Shown here piece after piece: positions 21,426 through 29,856 of a stretch of DNA of 64,000 nt. The translations under genes were made by a program, and so were the position numbers. Origin of the DNA: Burkholderia sp. Bp8992 (GTDB taxonomy: Bacteria > Pseudomonadota > Gammaproteobacteria > Burkholderiales > Burkholderiaceae); contig NZ_QTQI01000001.1 in NCBI RefSeq assembly GCF_003853705.1, forward strand, positions 124,001 through 188,000. The letters run 5' to 3'. Every line of letters starts with the position of its first letter. Positions within the stretch are counted from its first letter, which is position 1. The notes under the pieces are model-generated. The model was not told the DNA's origin. It was given only the letters and a program-made list of their open reading frames with translations, and did no database searches.

Positions 21426-22076
21426 ATGAAAGACCAGACCGCCATCGCTCCCACACCGCGTACGACCATTCGCCGCCTGCCCGAGCTGGCCAGTCACGAT
21501 CGCGCGATGCTCCACCGCATCGTGGACGAGGCCTACGTCTGTCACATCGCGTTCGGCGACGGGCAGGACACGCACTGTATTCCGACCGCGCACTGGAGGC
21601 GCGGTGACGATCTCCATATCCACGGATCCAACGGCAGCCGGATGATCAGGGCGCTGTCGGCGGGTGCGCAGGCTTGCGTCGCGATCACGTTGCTGGACGG
21701 TCTCGTACTGGCCAGGTCGGCCTTCAACCATTCGATGAATTACCGATCGGCGGTGATCTACGGGCAGTTCGAGGTGGTGGAGGGCGGTGCGGAAAAGCTC
21801 GCGGCACTGGATGCGTTGATGGACAAGATTGCGCCGGGCCGCAGGCATGAAGCGCGGCCGGGCAATGCGAAGGAAATCAACGCGACCAGCGTGCTGCGGA
21901 TTTCCATGGACGAAGCGGCCGTGAAAATCAGCGATTCGCTGCCGTCCGACAAGGACGAAGATCTGGCGCTTGCCGTCTGGACCGGAATCCTGCCGCTGAA
22001 GACGGCACGCGGTACGCCGGTGCATGCCGACGGCAACGTGCCCGTGCCGGACTACGTGCGGAACTGGGCCGATTGA
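21426..22076 (+). CDS. Pyridoxamine 5'-phosphate oxidase family protein
   Basis: A 216-residue FMN-binding split-barrel protein. The N-terminal part LHRIVDEAYVCHIAFGD, then IPTAHWRRGDDLHIHGSNGSRM, and the AINHS-like AFNHSMNYRSAVIYG segment match the group related to 5-nitroimidazole antibiotic reductases (NimA-like) and PNPOx. It may oxidise pyridoxamine phosphate or reduce another flavin-linked substrate; the split-barrel fold alone does not decide. Its divergent pairing with a MocR regulator supports a B6-related or detoxifying role. It converges on the DUF3300 gene. Confidence 0.82.
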   Translation: MKDQTAIAPTPRTTIRRLPELASHDRAMLHRIVDEAYVCHIAFGDGQDTHCIPTAHWRRGDDLHIHGSNGSRMIRALSAGAQACVAITLLDGLVLARSAFNHSMNYRSAVIYGQFEVVEGGAEKLAALDALMDKIAPGRRHEARPGNAKEINATSVLRISMDEAAVKISDSLPSDKDEDLALAVWTGILPLKTARGTPVHADGNVPVPDYVRNWAD

Positions 22077-22128
22077 GGAGGGCGATCGCCGGACGGCAGC
22101 GCGGCATTCACGCTGACGTCGGCGGGAC

Positions 22129-23796
22129 TTACCCCGGATGATGCTCGTGCGACTCGTGCTGCGGGTGCGGCTCGGGCGGGTGCGGATGCGGAGCCGCCGC
22201 GTGCTCGGTTGCCGGTTGCCGAGGCCGCGGTGCCGCGTGTTCCTGCGGCGGTGCTTCGGCGTGCGGCTGCATCTCCTTGCGTTGTTGCTGCTGGGCCTCA
22301 CTGCGTTGCTGGGCTTCCGCTCGTTGCTGCTGCGCTTCGTTACGCTGCTGGGCCTGCGCGCGGCCCTGTTGTTGCGCTTCGTTGCGTTGCTGCATCGCTT
22401 CGCGTTGTTGCGCCGTATTGTGCTGCTGCATGTCCTCGCGTTGCTGTTGTTGCTGTGCCGCCGCACGATTTTCCTGCGCGGTTGCGCGCTCCTGCTGCAT
22501 CGCCTGCTGCCGCTCGTCGTGCGTCGCGCCGGGCGGATGCTGCGCCGGCGCCACGGCATGCGGCGCGTTCGCATGGTTCTGCGCGAATGCTTCCGGCGCG
22601 GGCCGCGTGCCGGGACGTGCGTCGTTTGCGCCGAAGTGCGGCATCGTCATCGGCGCGGCGCGCTCGCGCTGCTCCATGGCCTGTCCGCGCATCGGTTCGG
22701 CACCGGGCTGTACGGCATTGCGCTCGATCGTCGTGTTGTTGGTGGTGACGTTGCCGCCGTAGTTGTTCGTGATGCGCGTGTTGCGGATGTTGGTGATGTT
22801 GTTGATCACGGTAGTCGACTTCGTCACGTACGTGGTGTGGTTGTACACCACGGCGGGGCGCTGCCAGCCATCGTGCCACCCCGGGCCTTCCGGACGCGGC
22901 GCCCCCCAGTTCATGCCCCATGCGTGCCAGCCCCAGTCGTGGTGCCCGAAGATCGCGGCGCCGACGGCGATGCCGACGCCGAACGTGATCACGCTGGCCG
23001 CAACGACTTCGCCGGTGCTGTATGCGGGCGGCCGGTACACGTAGCCAGGGTAGGCCGACACCGGTTCGCCGTAGACGACGGTCGGGTTGTAAGACGGCAC
23101 GTACACGACATCCGGCTGCGCGGACTCGATCTCGATGGCCTGCGGCGGCGGCGGCACGATCGCGGGCCCGGCATATACGACCGGCGCGTCGGGGGCGGGC
23201 GTGTAGCCGGCCGGCGCGGCCTGCGCGACTTGCGTGACGCGCATCTGGCTGCCCGAACGGAGATGGCCGGACGTCTGCGCGCGCTGGCGCATCACCTGGA
23301 TCGCGTTCATCACGTCGGTCGGGTCGTTGTAGTACGCCTGGCCGAGCGACGTGGTCCAGGCCGGGTTCGACGCCATTTGCGACAGCACCGCGGGGAAGGC
23401 GGTCAGCGCCTTGACGGACGGGTCCCATGGCTGCGCGTCGGCGGCGCTCGCGAGTGCCTGCCCCTCCAAGGCCGGATTCTGCGTGACCCAGTTGTTGGCG
23501 GCCGTCACCTGGTCCGGATACGTTGCGCCCGCAAGCACCAGCGCGACGAGTTTGTCGGGGAACAGCGCGATCGGCGCGACCATCTGGTAGAGCTGGTCGG
23601 CGCTCGGCGGCGTGTAGGCGACGGGCGTCGAGGCCGGCTGTGCCGCGGCGGCCGCGCTCGCATCGCTCGCCGGGGCGGCGGGGCTGTTGTCGCTATTCTT
23701 GTTGCAGGCCGACAGGCCGAGCAGCGACACGATGAGGGACGACGCGATCAGCGTTCTAACAGGGCGGTGTGCACGTGTGTCGTTCATGTTGTTCAT
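22129..23796 (-). CDS. DUF3300 lipoprotein with Gln-rich tail
   Basis: A 555-residue predicted lipoprotein (lipobox LSAC, Cys at about residue 31 from the 23796 start). The DUF3300 domain covers roughly 60-250 (YQMVAPIALFPDKLVALVLAGATYPDQ, then ALTAFPAVLSQMA and YVPSYNPTVVYG). A short Gly/Ala hydrophobic segment follows near 290. The C-terminal 180 residues are low-complexity, full of Gln, Glu, Arg and Ala with repeats of the QQRNEAQQ type, ending in a His/Pro-rich stretch. The function is unknown; DUF3300 proteins are envelope-associated. The start could also be the ATG at 23787. Confidence 0.8.
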   Translation of the reverse strand: MNNMNDTRAHRPVRTLIASSLIVSLLGLSACNKNSDNSPAAPASDASAAAAAQPASTPVAYTPPSADQLYQMVAPIALFPDKLVALVLAGATYPDQVTAANNWVTQNPALEGQALASAADAQPWDPSVKALTAFPAVLSQMASNPAWTTSLGQAYYNDPTDVMNAIQVMRQRAQTSGHLRSGSQMRVTQVAQAAPAGYTPAPDAPVVYAGPAIVPPPPQAIEIESAQPDVVYVPSYNPTVVYGEPVSAYPGYVYRPPAYSTGEVVAASVITFGVGIAVGAAIFGHHDWGWHAWGMNWGAPRPEGPGWHDGWQRPAVVYNHTTYVTKSTTVINNITNIRNTRITNNYGGNVTTNNTTIERNAVQPGAEPMRGQAMEQRERAAPMTMPHFGANDARPGTRPAPEAFAQNHANAPHAVAPAQHPPGATHDERQQAMQQERATAQENRAAAQQQQQREDMQQHNTAQQREAMQQRNEAQQQGRAQAQQRNEAQQQRAEAQQRSEAQQQQRKEMQPHAEAPPQEHAAPRPRQPATEHAAAPHPHPPEPHPQHESHEHHPG

Positions 23797-24166
23797 TCGG
23801 TGTGGAGGCAGCGTTGGCAGGCACGCGGGCTGCGCGATCGTGTTCGCATGGCGGAAGTCCCGCGACGAATCGTCATATTCAGTTAAACGCACGACACGCG
23901 CGGAAGTTGTCGGCGTGTTGTGTAACAGTGTGTACCTTGCAGTCCGTAAGCGGGCGGGCGCCCGGCGGGTAATCGTTCTGAAAGTTGCTGGCGCAACGAT
24001 TGCAAGGTCGGCGTGCGTACCGTCGCGCCGGATGCTGTTCTGCGAGATCGCGCGGAATGCAGAAAACCCGCGACGGCTTGCGCCTGTCGCGGGCTGTTAC
24101 GCGGTTGCGTGCGGTTCCGTGTGCAACCGACGACGCACACCCGGAACCGGGTCGATCATCGGTTCA
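23797..24166. other. Spacer between DUF3300 and sedolisin genes
   Basis: Holds the upstream region of the DUF3300 gene and the sedolisin terminator. An inverted repeat AATCGTT (23971-23977) / AACGATT (23995-24001) encloses a smaller GTTGC/GCAAC hairpin. No gene is supported. Confidence 0.5.
24062..24093 (-). terminator. Terminator of the sedolisin gene
   Basis: Read on the minus strand, an 8-bp stem CCCGCGAC / GTCGCGGG with an 11-base loop followed by TTTTCT, about 74 bases past the sedolisin stop. Confidence 0.8.
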
Positions 24167-25999
24167 TCAGCGCGCGAAATCCGACGTGCTCTGGATGAAC
24201 GCGTTCAGCTTCGAGATGTTCACGCTGCCGAAGCCCGTCGTCGCGTCCCAGCCGGCCTTCGCCTTGTAGCCGTACGTGCCGCTGCCGTTGTTGCCGGACG
24301 TGACGTCGTGCAGCAGCGCCGCGTTGGACGGGAAGTACTTGTAGATGCTCGACGCGGGGAAGCCGAGCGCATTGTTGTTGGCCGACTGCAGCCGCGCCCA
24401 GATGCCCGTGAAGATCGGCGCGGCGAGGCTCGTGCCGCCTTCGTTGTTCAGGTAGCCCGAGCCCCACAGCGTGTCGGACGTCTGGCCGTTCACGACGAGA
24501 ATCGCGCCGGTGCGCAGGTCGGCGTCGAAGCCGACGTCGGGCAGTGCGCGCTTGGTCGATCCGGTCAGCGTCGACGACTGCCACGTCGGCGCGGCTTCGT
24601 ACTTGCTGTACCCGCCGCCCGTCGACCACACGGTGCCCGCCTGCCAGCTCGGATCGTTCCAGACGATCTCGCTGTTGTACGCGTTGGTCGACGTATTCGT
24701 GAACAGCGTCGTGCCGCCTACCGCGATCACGTACGGCGACGTGGCCGGTTCGCTCACCGTGTAGGTCGAGCGCGACGGCGTGCCGCTCGCGCATTCGTAC
24801 GCACCGTGATCGCCGGCCGAGACCGAGAAGGTCTGCCCCTGCGCGACCGCCTGCTTGAAGATGGTGTCGTCGGTTGCCTGCGAGCCGGTGCTGTTCGCGG
24901 ACGATTCGCACACGCCGAGCGAGACGTTGATCACTTTCGCGACGTTGTCGGTTACCGCCTTGTTGTATGCGGCGGTGATCGCCGTGAGCGTCATCGACGG
25001 TGCCGCGTAGAACACGACCTGCTTCACGCTGCCGCCGGCCGTGCCGACGATCGACTGGCTGTCGAGATTCCACTCGACGGTACCGGACGTATCGGTGTAC
25101 GAACTACCTGCCGGGCCCGTCTGCACGACGGTGCTGCTGATCGTGCCGAGGCCGTTGTTCGCGGCGAACGTATTGAGGTCGCTTACCGTCTGCGACAGGT
25201 CGCCTTCGGAGATGATGCCGACCGTGGTCTGCGAGGCAGTCGGCGTGCCGTCGCCGCCGTAGATCGACGAGAACTCGGTCGGGTTGTGCGGCACTGCCGA
25301 CGCGCCGGCCGGGATCGTCAGGTTGCTGGTGTTGCCTTGCGGCTTGCTGCCCGCACCGGTATGCATCAGCTCGACGTTCTGCAGCCCGAGCACCGCGCCG
25401 ACGATGCCGCCGATCGCGTTCGGCACTTGCGCGGCGTCGGTATTCGCATAGACGCTGCGGCCGTTGTGCGTGAAGCGCTTGAGCGTCGTGCGGAACGCGG
25501 ACTTGATGGTCGCCGCGGTGCCGGACGCCGATACCAGCAGGCGGTTCGGCGCGACCACGATGTTCACGAAGCCTTCCTTGCGCAGGTGCGCGACGACGGA
25601 CGCGACCTGCTGGTCGGTCGGCGCATATTGCGCGGCGAACTGCGCCGGCGTGAGGAACTGCTTGTAGTGCGGCGAGCCGGGCGTATGCAGGTCGCGCAGG
25701 TACTGGTCGAGTTGCGCCTCGTTGCGCAGGTTCAGCCCGAGCACGATGTCCACCGATTCGCCGGGCGCGAGCTCGACGGCCGCCGATGCCGCGGCCGCCG
25801 TGCTCGCGGCGGGCGCGCCGGCCGTACCGGCTTCGCTCTGCTGCACGAGCGGCAGGAACCCCTTGGTGTGGGTTTCCGTCCAGCCGGCCGCCGGCGCGGC
25901 ATGGGCGGTCGCCATGCCGAACGACGCAACGGCTGCGGCGGCGGATGCGAGCTTGACGATGCGAATGTGCTTTTGTTTCTTGTCTGCAACCTGATTCAT
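24167..25999 (-). CDS. Secreted sedolisin (peptidase family S53)
   Basis: A 610-residue prepro-serine-carboxyl peptidase. A signal peptide with A-rich core ends near AHA-AP (residue 34). The pro-kumamolisin activation domain spans about 75-210 (HYKQFLTPAQFAAQYAPT). The mature catalytic domain starts near 235. The ExxxD pair is E309 and D313 (EWNLD), the oxyanion Asp is D397 in SAGDHGA, and the nucleophile is S524 in GGTSLAAP. Sedolisins degrade proteins at acid pH outside the cell and are insensitive to pepstatin. All catalytic residues are present, so it should be active after autocleavage. It stands alone with its own terminator. Confidence 0.93.
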   Translation of the reverse strand: MNQVADKKQKHIRIVKLASAAAAVASFGMATAHAAPAAGWTETHTKGFLPLVQQSEAGTAGAPAASTAAAASAAVELAPGESVDIVLGLNLRNEAQLDQYLRDLHTPGSPHYKQFLTPAQFAAQYAPTDQQVASVVAHLRKEGFVNIVVAPNRLLVSASGTAATIKSAFRTTLKRFTHNGRSVYANTDAAQVPNAIGGIVGAVLGLQNVELMHTGAGSKPQGNTSNLTIPAGASAVPHNPTEFSSIYGGDGTPTASQTTVGIISEGDLSQTVSDLNTFAANNGLGTISSTVVQTGPAGSSYTDTSGTVEWNLDSQSIVGTAGGSVKQVVFYAAPSMTLTAITAAYNKAVTDNVAKVINVSLGVCESSANSTGSQATDDTIFKQAVAQGQTFSVSAGDHGAYECASGTPSRSTYTVSEPATSPYVIAVGGTTLFTNTSTNAYNSEIVWNDPSWQAGTVWSTGGGYSKYEAAPTWQSSTLTGSTKRALPDVGFDADLRTGAILVVNGQTSDTLWGSGYLNNEGGTSLAAPIFTGIWARLQSANNNALGFPASSIYKYFPSNAALLHDVTSGNNGSGTYGYKAKAGWDATTGFGSVNISKLNAFIQSTSDFAR

Positions 26000-26609
26000 T
26001 TCAAATACCCCTCCGGTTGAACATCGAACGGCACGAACAACAACGGTCGACAGCGATGCGGGTCATGCATCGCCGTGTTCTGTCGCATGCGTGCGGATGG
26101 CACGGACGCGACAGGGCCTTTCGCCCGATCCGGAGAGATGGGTTTGCTCCGGGGGCGAAATTCGGAAAACGCGATAAAGGAAAAGCGGCGCCGGACTCGG
26201 CACGGGCGGGATTGCTAGAGCAACAGTTTCGTTGTCCTGCTCATTTGATTCGATCCTTCGGCCCGCTGCCGGATGACAGCTGTCCAATGAGATGCATCGG
26301 GATATTGCATGCGCCGGTGCGCGAACGAATCAGCCGGCGGCGAGCACTGCGGTGCAGCGGAAGCGAAAAAACGTGGAGCGGAATCGATTGCGTGGTGAGC
26401 AATTCGTCAGATTGCTTGCATCGGACGGTATCAAGAACGAAAGCAGAGTGTCAAACTTTTTTTGATTATATGAAACAAAATTAAATCGAATAAAGTGCAA
26501 TGATTTTGAAAAGATCGACGGCATTTTGTAATGCTCGAAACCGGCGGGAAAGGTAATGCCGGAGTCGGTTCGCCGATCATTTCCGATTCGTTTTGTAATG
26601 GGTCGGTTG
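26000..26609. other. Gene-free stretch with an AT-rich core
   Basis: No gene is supported. The part at about 26440-26530 is far more AT-rich than the rest of the window (A and T runs, including a run of eight T). It separates two leftward genes, the sedolisin and the RND-linked kinase, so it should hold the sedolisin promoter. The short frames here have no protein-like features. Confidence 0.55.
26426..26454 (-). promoter_or_regulatory. Possible leftward promoter upstream of the sedolisin gene
   Basis: On the minus strand, a perfect TTGACA (26454-26449) is followed 16 bases later by GATACC (26432-26427), a weak -10. A perfect TATAAT on the minus strand also lies at 26470-26465, with TTATTC as a poor -35. 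Both are about 430-470 bases from the start codon, implying a long leader if used. Confidence 0.3.
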
Positions 26610-27632
26610 CTATCGAGGAAACACTCGAATCGCCGGCGCGTGCCGCGGGATGTCGAACTCGAGAACGGCAGCGCCGCCAGGCGATGCGAGATGGCGGACC
26701 TGCCCGCCGTGCGCCTCGACGACCGCGCGCGCGACGGACAGGCCGAGACCGGTTTCGACGAAGTGTCGTGAACCTTCGTTTTCGATCCGGACGACGGCGC
26801 CCGCAGCGCGGTTTTCGACGAAAAGCCTCAGCGTGGCCGGCGCGGAATGGCGCCGCAAGTCGTCGAGCAACGCGAGAACGGCTTGCCGGATGCGCGCGCA
26901 GTCGCAGGTCACGACGGCCGCGTCGGTCGCCAGGTCGATGACGAACCCCGCTTCACGAAATGCTTCGCGAACCGAATCGACGGCGCCGGCGATTTCGCGG
27001 TCGAGCGCCGTCGGGCTCAGGTCGAGTGTCAGTGCCTCCGGCCGTTCGGCAACCTCAAGGTCGTCGACGAACCGGAACAGGTCGTCGACCTGGTGAAGCA
27101 GCGCGTCGCGCGACGAAGTGCCGTCTTCGTGGGCGAGCGCCTTGATGGCTTCGAGCCGGGTTTCGAGTTCCGCGAGCGGCGTGCGCATCGAGCGACTGTT
27201 GCTTTCGGCGACGGCTGCCGGATGGGAAGGAATCCGATATTTCAATTGATGGGTCATCGCATTGAAGTCCTCGATGAAGCGCGACAGGTCGGCCATGCAG
27301 CCGTCGCGGGAAACGACGCGCGCCGACAAGTCGCCGGCGACGATGCGGCCGGTGTGGTCGACAACCGCATCGAGCGCCGCGAGCGTGCGGCGCATCTGCC
27401 GGAACAGGTCGAACGCGGTTGCCAGCAGGCACACGAACAGCACCGTCGCGAGCACCAGGTAAGGGGATGCATCGTGGATCATCGCGTCGGCCGTTGCGTC
27501 GTGCGGCAACGCAACCGGGTGACGCAACGCGTAGAGGAGGAATGCAGCGGTGCAGGCGATCAATGCGGCGACGATGGCGCCCAGGCCGATCGCCTGCCCG
27601 ATTTGCCGGCCGGGCTTCGCCGGCAGCGTCAC
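26610..27632 (-). CDS. Degenerate sensor histidine kinase of the RND operon
   Basis: A 340-residue membrane protein with GTG start overlapping the response regulator stop (GTGA). Two membrane helices lie at about 12-36 and 58-78 with a short periplasmic loop and a HAMP-like linker. The dimerisation helix keeps RTPLAELE, but the phospho-accepting His position is Arg (R147). In the ATPase domain the N-box Asn is Asp (LLDDLRRH) and the G1 box DxGxG reads NEGSR; only the G2 box GLGLSVARAVVEAHGG is normal. It therefore looks like a pseudokinase that could act as a phosphatase, scaffold or non-signalling remnant. The frame is intact with no stop or frameshift. Confidence 0.8.
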   Translation of the reverse strand: MTLPAKPGRQIGQAIGLGAIVAALIACTAAFLLYALRHPVALPHDATADAMIHDASPYLVLATVLFVCLLATAFDLFRQMRRTLAALDAVVDHTGRIVAGDLSARVVSRDGCMADLSRFIEDFNAMTHQLKYRIPSHPAAVAESNSRSMRTPLAELETRLEAIKALAHEDGTSSRDALLHQVDDLFRFVDDLEVAERPEALTLDLSPTALDREIAGAVDSVREAFREAGFVIDLATDAAVVTCDCARIRQAVLALLDDLRRHSAPATLRLFVENRAAGAVVRIENEGSRHFVETGLGLSVARAVVEAHGGQVRHLASPGGAAVLEFDIPRHAPAIRVFPR

Positions 27633-28321
27633 TGCGCGCCCCGCAGCCGGTAGCCGACACCGCGCATCACTTCGGGCATGCCCGGTGCACCGGCCTGTTC
27701 GAGCTTCTTGCGCAGCCTGCAGATGTGGCTGTCGACCGTGCGCTCCAGCGCGCTCACGTCGGCCATGCACGCATCGAGCAGCTCGCCGCGCGTGAACACG
27801 CGGCTCGGCGATCGCGCCATGTGTGCGAGCAGCCGGAATTCGGTCAGCGTCAGCGTGATCGGGATCTCGGCAGAATCCGTCCGCACGCGGGCCAGATAGC
27901 TGTCGGTGTCGATCTCCAGGTCGCCGACGCGCAGCATGCGCGTGGCCGGCGGCGCGGCCGAGCGGCGCAGGATCGCGCGCAGCCGCGCGACGACCTCGGC
28001 CGGGTTGAACGGCTTGACGATGTAGTCGTCCGCGCCGGCGTGCAGCGCCTGCAGCCGGTCGAGGTCGCGGTCGAATGCCGTGAGGACGACGACGGGCGTA
28101 TTGCCGCGCCGCCGCAGCTCGGTGAGCACCTCCCAGCCGTTCTTCTGCGGCATCTTCACGTCGAGCAGGATCAGGTCGGGCTTCAGGTGCGGCTGCACGT
28201 CGAGCACCGCTTGCCCGTCGGCGACGCGGTAGGTGCGAAAGCCGTCGTGCGTCAGGTACGCGTCGAGGATGTCCGAGATGTCGGGCTCGTCTTCTGCAAT
28301 CAGTATCAGGGAATGGGTCAT
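27629..28321 (-). CDS. OmpR/PhoB-family response regulator
   Basis: A 230-residue two-domain regulator. The receiver (1-120) has the acidic pocket EDE, the phospho-accepting Asp in LILLDVKMP (about residue 54), the Thr of LTAF and the Lys of VKPF, all intact. The C-terminal winged helix includes TLTEFRLLAHMA and VDSHICRLRKKLE. It lies 100 bases after the outer-membrane channel gene and overlaps the sensor by 4 bases. It is likely to control the RND pump operon, in the manner of AdeR or BaeR. Because its partner kinase lacks the His, phosphate may come from another kinase or a small donor. Confidence 0.92.
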   Translation of the reverse strand: MTHSLILIAEDEPDISDILDAYLTHDGFRTYRVADGQAVLDVQPHLKPDLILLDVKMPQKNGWEVLTELRRRGNTPVVVLTAFDRDLDRLQALHAGADDYIVKPFNPAEVVARLRAILRRSAAPPATRMLRVGDLEIDTDSYLARVRTDSAEIPITLTLTEFRLLAHMARSPSRVFTRGELLDACMADVSALERTVDSHICRLRKKLEQAGAPGMPEVMRGVGYRLRGAQ

Positions 28322-28421
28322 GGAGTGTGCCGTGCGATGTCGAACAATCGGGGCAGCCCGTTGCCGGGCTGAATCGCGCCGTCCCGATCTGCTGCTGTAC
28401 GGGCGGAACGGCGCCGTTCGT

Positions 28422-29852
28422 TCAGTTCTGCACCTCGCTCTGCGACGGCGCGACGTCCTTGTCGGTCAGGCCGCCACCGAGCGCCTTGTACAGCGCAACG
28501 GCGTTGCCGAGCTCGCTGCGGCGCAGGTCGAGCAGCGCCTGCCGCGCCGAGTAGAGCTGCCGCTGCGAATCGAGCAGTTCCAGCCGCCCCTCGACGCCCG
28601 CGCGATAACGCAGGTTCGACAGGTCGGTGCGGCGTTCGGCCGAGCCGACCACGCGCGTCTGCGCTTCGATCTGGCGGCCGAAGGTTTCGCGCCCGGCGAG
28701 ACCGTCGGCCACTTCGCGAAACGCGGTCTGGATCGAGCGTTCGTATTCGACGACCGCGCTGGACTTGCGCACTTCGGCGAGTCGCAGCTCGGAGCGCAGC
28801 CGGCCGCCCTGGAAGATCGGCACCGTGACCTGCGGCGCGAAGCTCCACGTGCGCTGGCCGCCGTCGAACAGGCTGCCCATCGCCGGGCTGAGGAAACCGA
28901 TCGACGACGTCAGCGACAGGCGCGGGAAGAACGCGGCGCGCGCGGCGCCGATATCGGCATTCGCGGCGACGAGGTTCTGTTCGGCCTGCCGGATATCCGG
29001 GCGACGGAACAGCAGTTCGGAGGGCAGGCCGGCCGGCAGTTGCGTCATCACCGGTTGCTGCTGAAGCGGCAGCGGCTCGGGCAGATCCTTCGGCAGCTCG
29101 GTGCCGACCAGCAGGCGCAACGCATTGCGTGCCTGCTCGACGGCGCGCGTGCGCGCTTCGAGATCGGCCGTGGCGCTTGCGACCTGGCCTTCGGCTTGTG
29201 CGATGTCGACGCCGCTCGCCTGATGCGCATCCTTCAGGCGGCGTGCGAGATCGAGCGACTGCTGCCAGTCGGCGAGTGTGCGCTCGGACAACTGACGCTG
29301 CTCCTGCGCGAGGCGTTCCGCGAAGTACGCGTCCGCGACGCCGCCGACCAGCGAGATCTGCACCGCGCGGCGGCCGTGATCGGTCGCGAGGTAGCGCGCG
29401 AACGCCGCATCCGACATCGATTTCACGCGGCCGAACAGGTCGATCTCGAACGCGCTGATGCCGAGGTTCACGCCGTACTGGCTCTGCGTCGTGCCGAACA
29501 GCGGCGGGCTCGACTGCGTGTCGTCCGACGTGCGCTGGCGCGTGAAGTTCGCGCCGGCGCCGATCGACGGCAGGCGCGCGGAACGCTGGATGCCGTACTG
29601 CGCTTCGGCGGCCTCGACGTTCAGCGCCGCGAGGCGCAGGTCGCGGTTGTTTTCGAGCGCGAGCTCGATCAGGCGCTGCAGGCGGCGATCGCCGAACATC
29701 GTGCGCCAGCCGAGATCGGCCGCGTTGGCCTTGAGGTCGGCGGCCGCGGCGGCCGTGTAGGCCGTCGGCACCGGCATCGAGGGCTTGACCAGCGTCGGCG
29801 CGAGCGAGCAGGCCGACAGGGCGAGGACGAGGGGAAGAATAAGCAATCGCAT
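28422..29852 (-). CDS. RND outer-membrane channel lipoprotein (OprM/NodT family)
   Basis: A 476-residue TolC-like outer-membrane factor. The leader MRLLILPLVLALSAC gives a lipobox Cys at 15. Two repeats of the long helical hairpin are visible: GLRLAALNVEAAEAQYG-type near residue 75 and the C-terminal YRAGVEGRLELLDSQRQLYSARQ. It forms the exit duct for the pump encoded 4 bases upstream. It is the third gene of the leftward adaptor-pump-channel operon. Confidence 0.93.
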   Translation of the reverse strand: MRLLILPLVLALSACSLAPTLVKPSMPVPTAYTAAAAADLKANAADLGWRTMFGDRRLQRLIELALENNRDLRLAALNVEAAEAQYGIQRSARLPSIGAGANFTRQRTSDDTQSSPPLFGTTQSQYGVNLGISAFEIDLFGRVKSMSDAAFARYLATDHGRRAVQISLVGGVADAYFAERLAQEQRQLSERTLADWQQSLDLARRLKDAHQASGVDIAQAEGQVASATADLEARTRAVEQARNALRLLVGTELPKDLPEPLPLQQQPVMTQLPAGLPSELLFRRPDIRQAEQNLVAANADIGAARAAFFPRLSLTSSIGFLSPAMGSLFDGGQRTWSFAPQVTVPIFQGGRLRSELRLAEVRKSSAVVEYERSIQTAFREVADGLAGRETFGRQIEAQTRVVGSAERRTDLSNLRYRAGVEGRLELLDSQRQLYSARQALLDLRRSELGNAVALYKALGGGLTDKDVAPSQSEVQN

Positions 29853-29856
29853 GGCA

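Noticed and set aside
22209-22760. Repetitive Cys/Ala- and Leu-rich frames opposite the DUF3300 tail
   Set aside because: They are the complement of the Gln-rich repeats, not independent genes or a CRISPR-like array.
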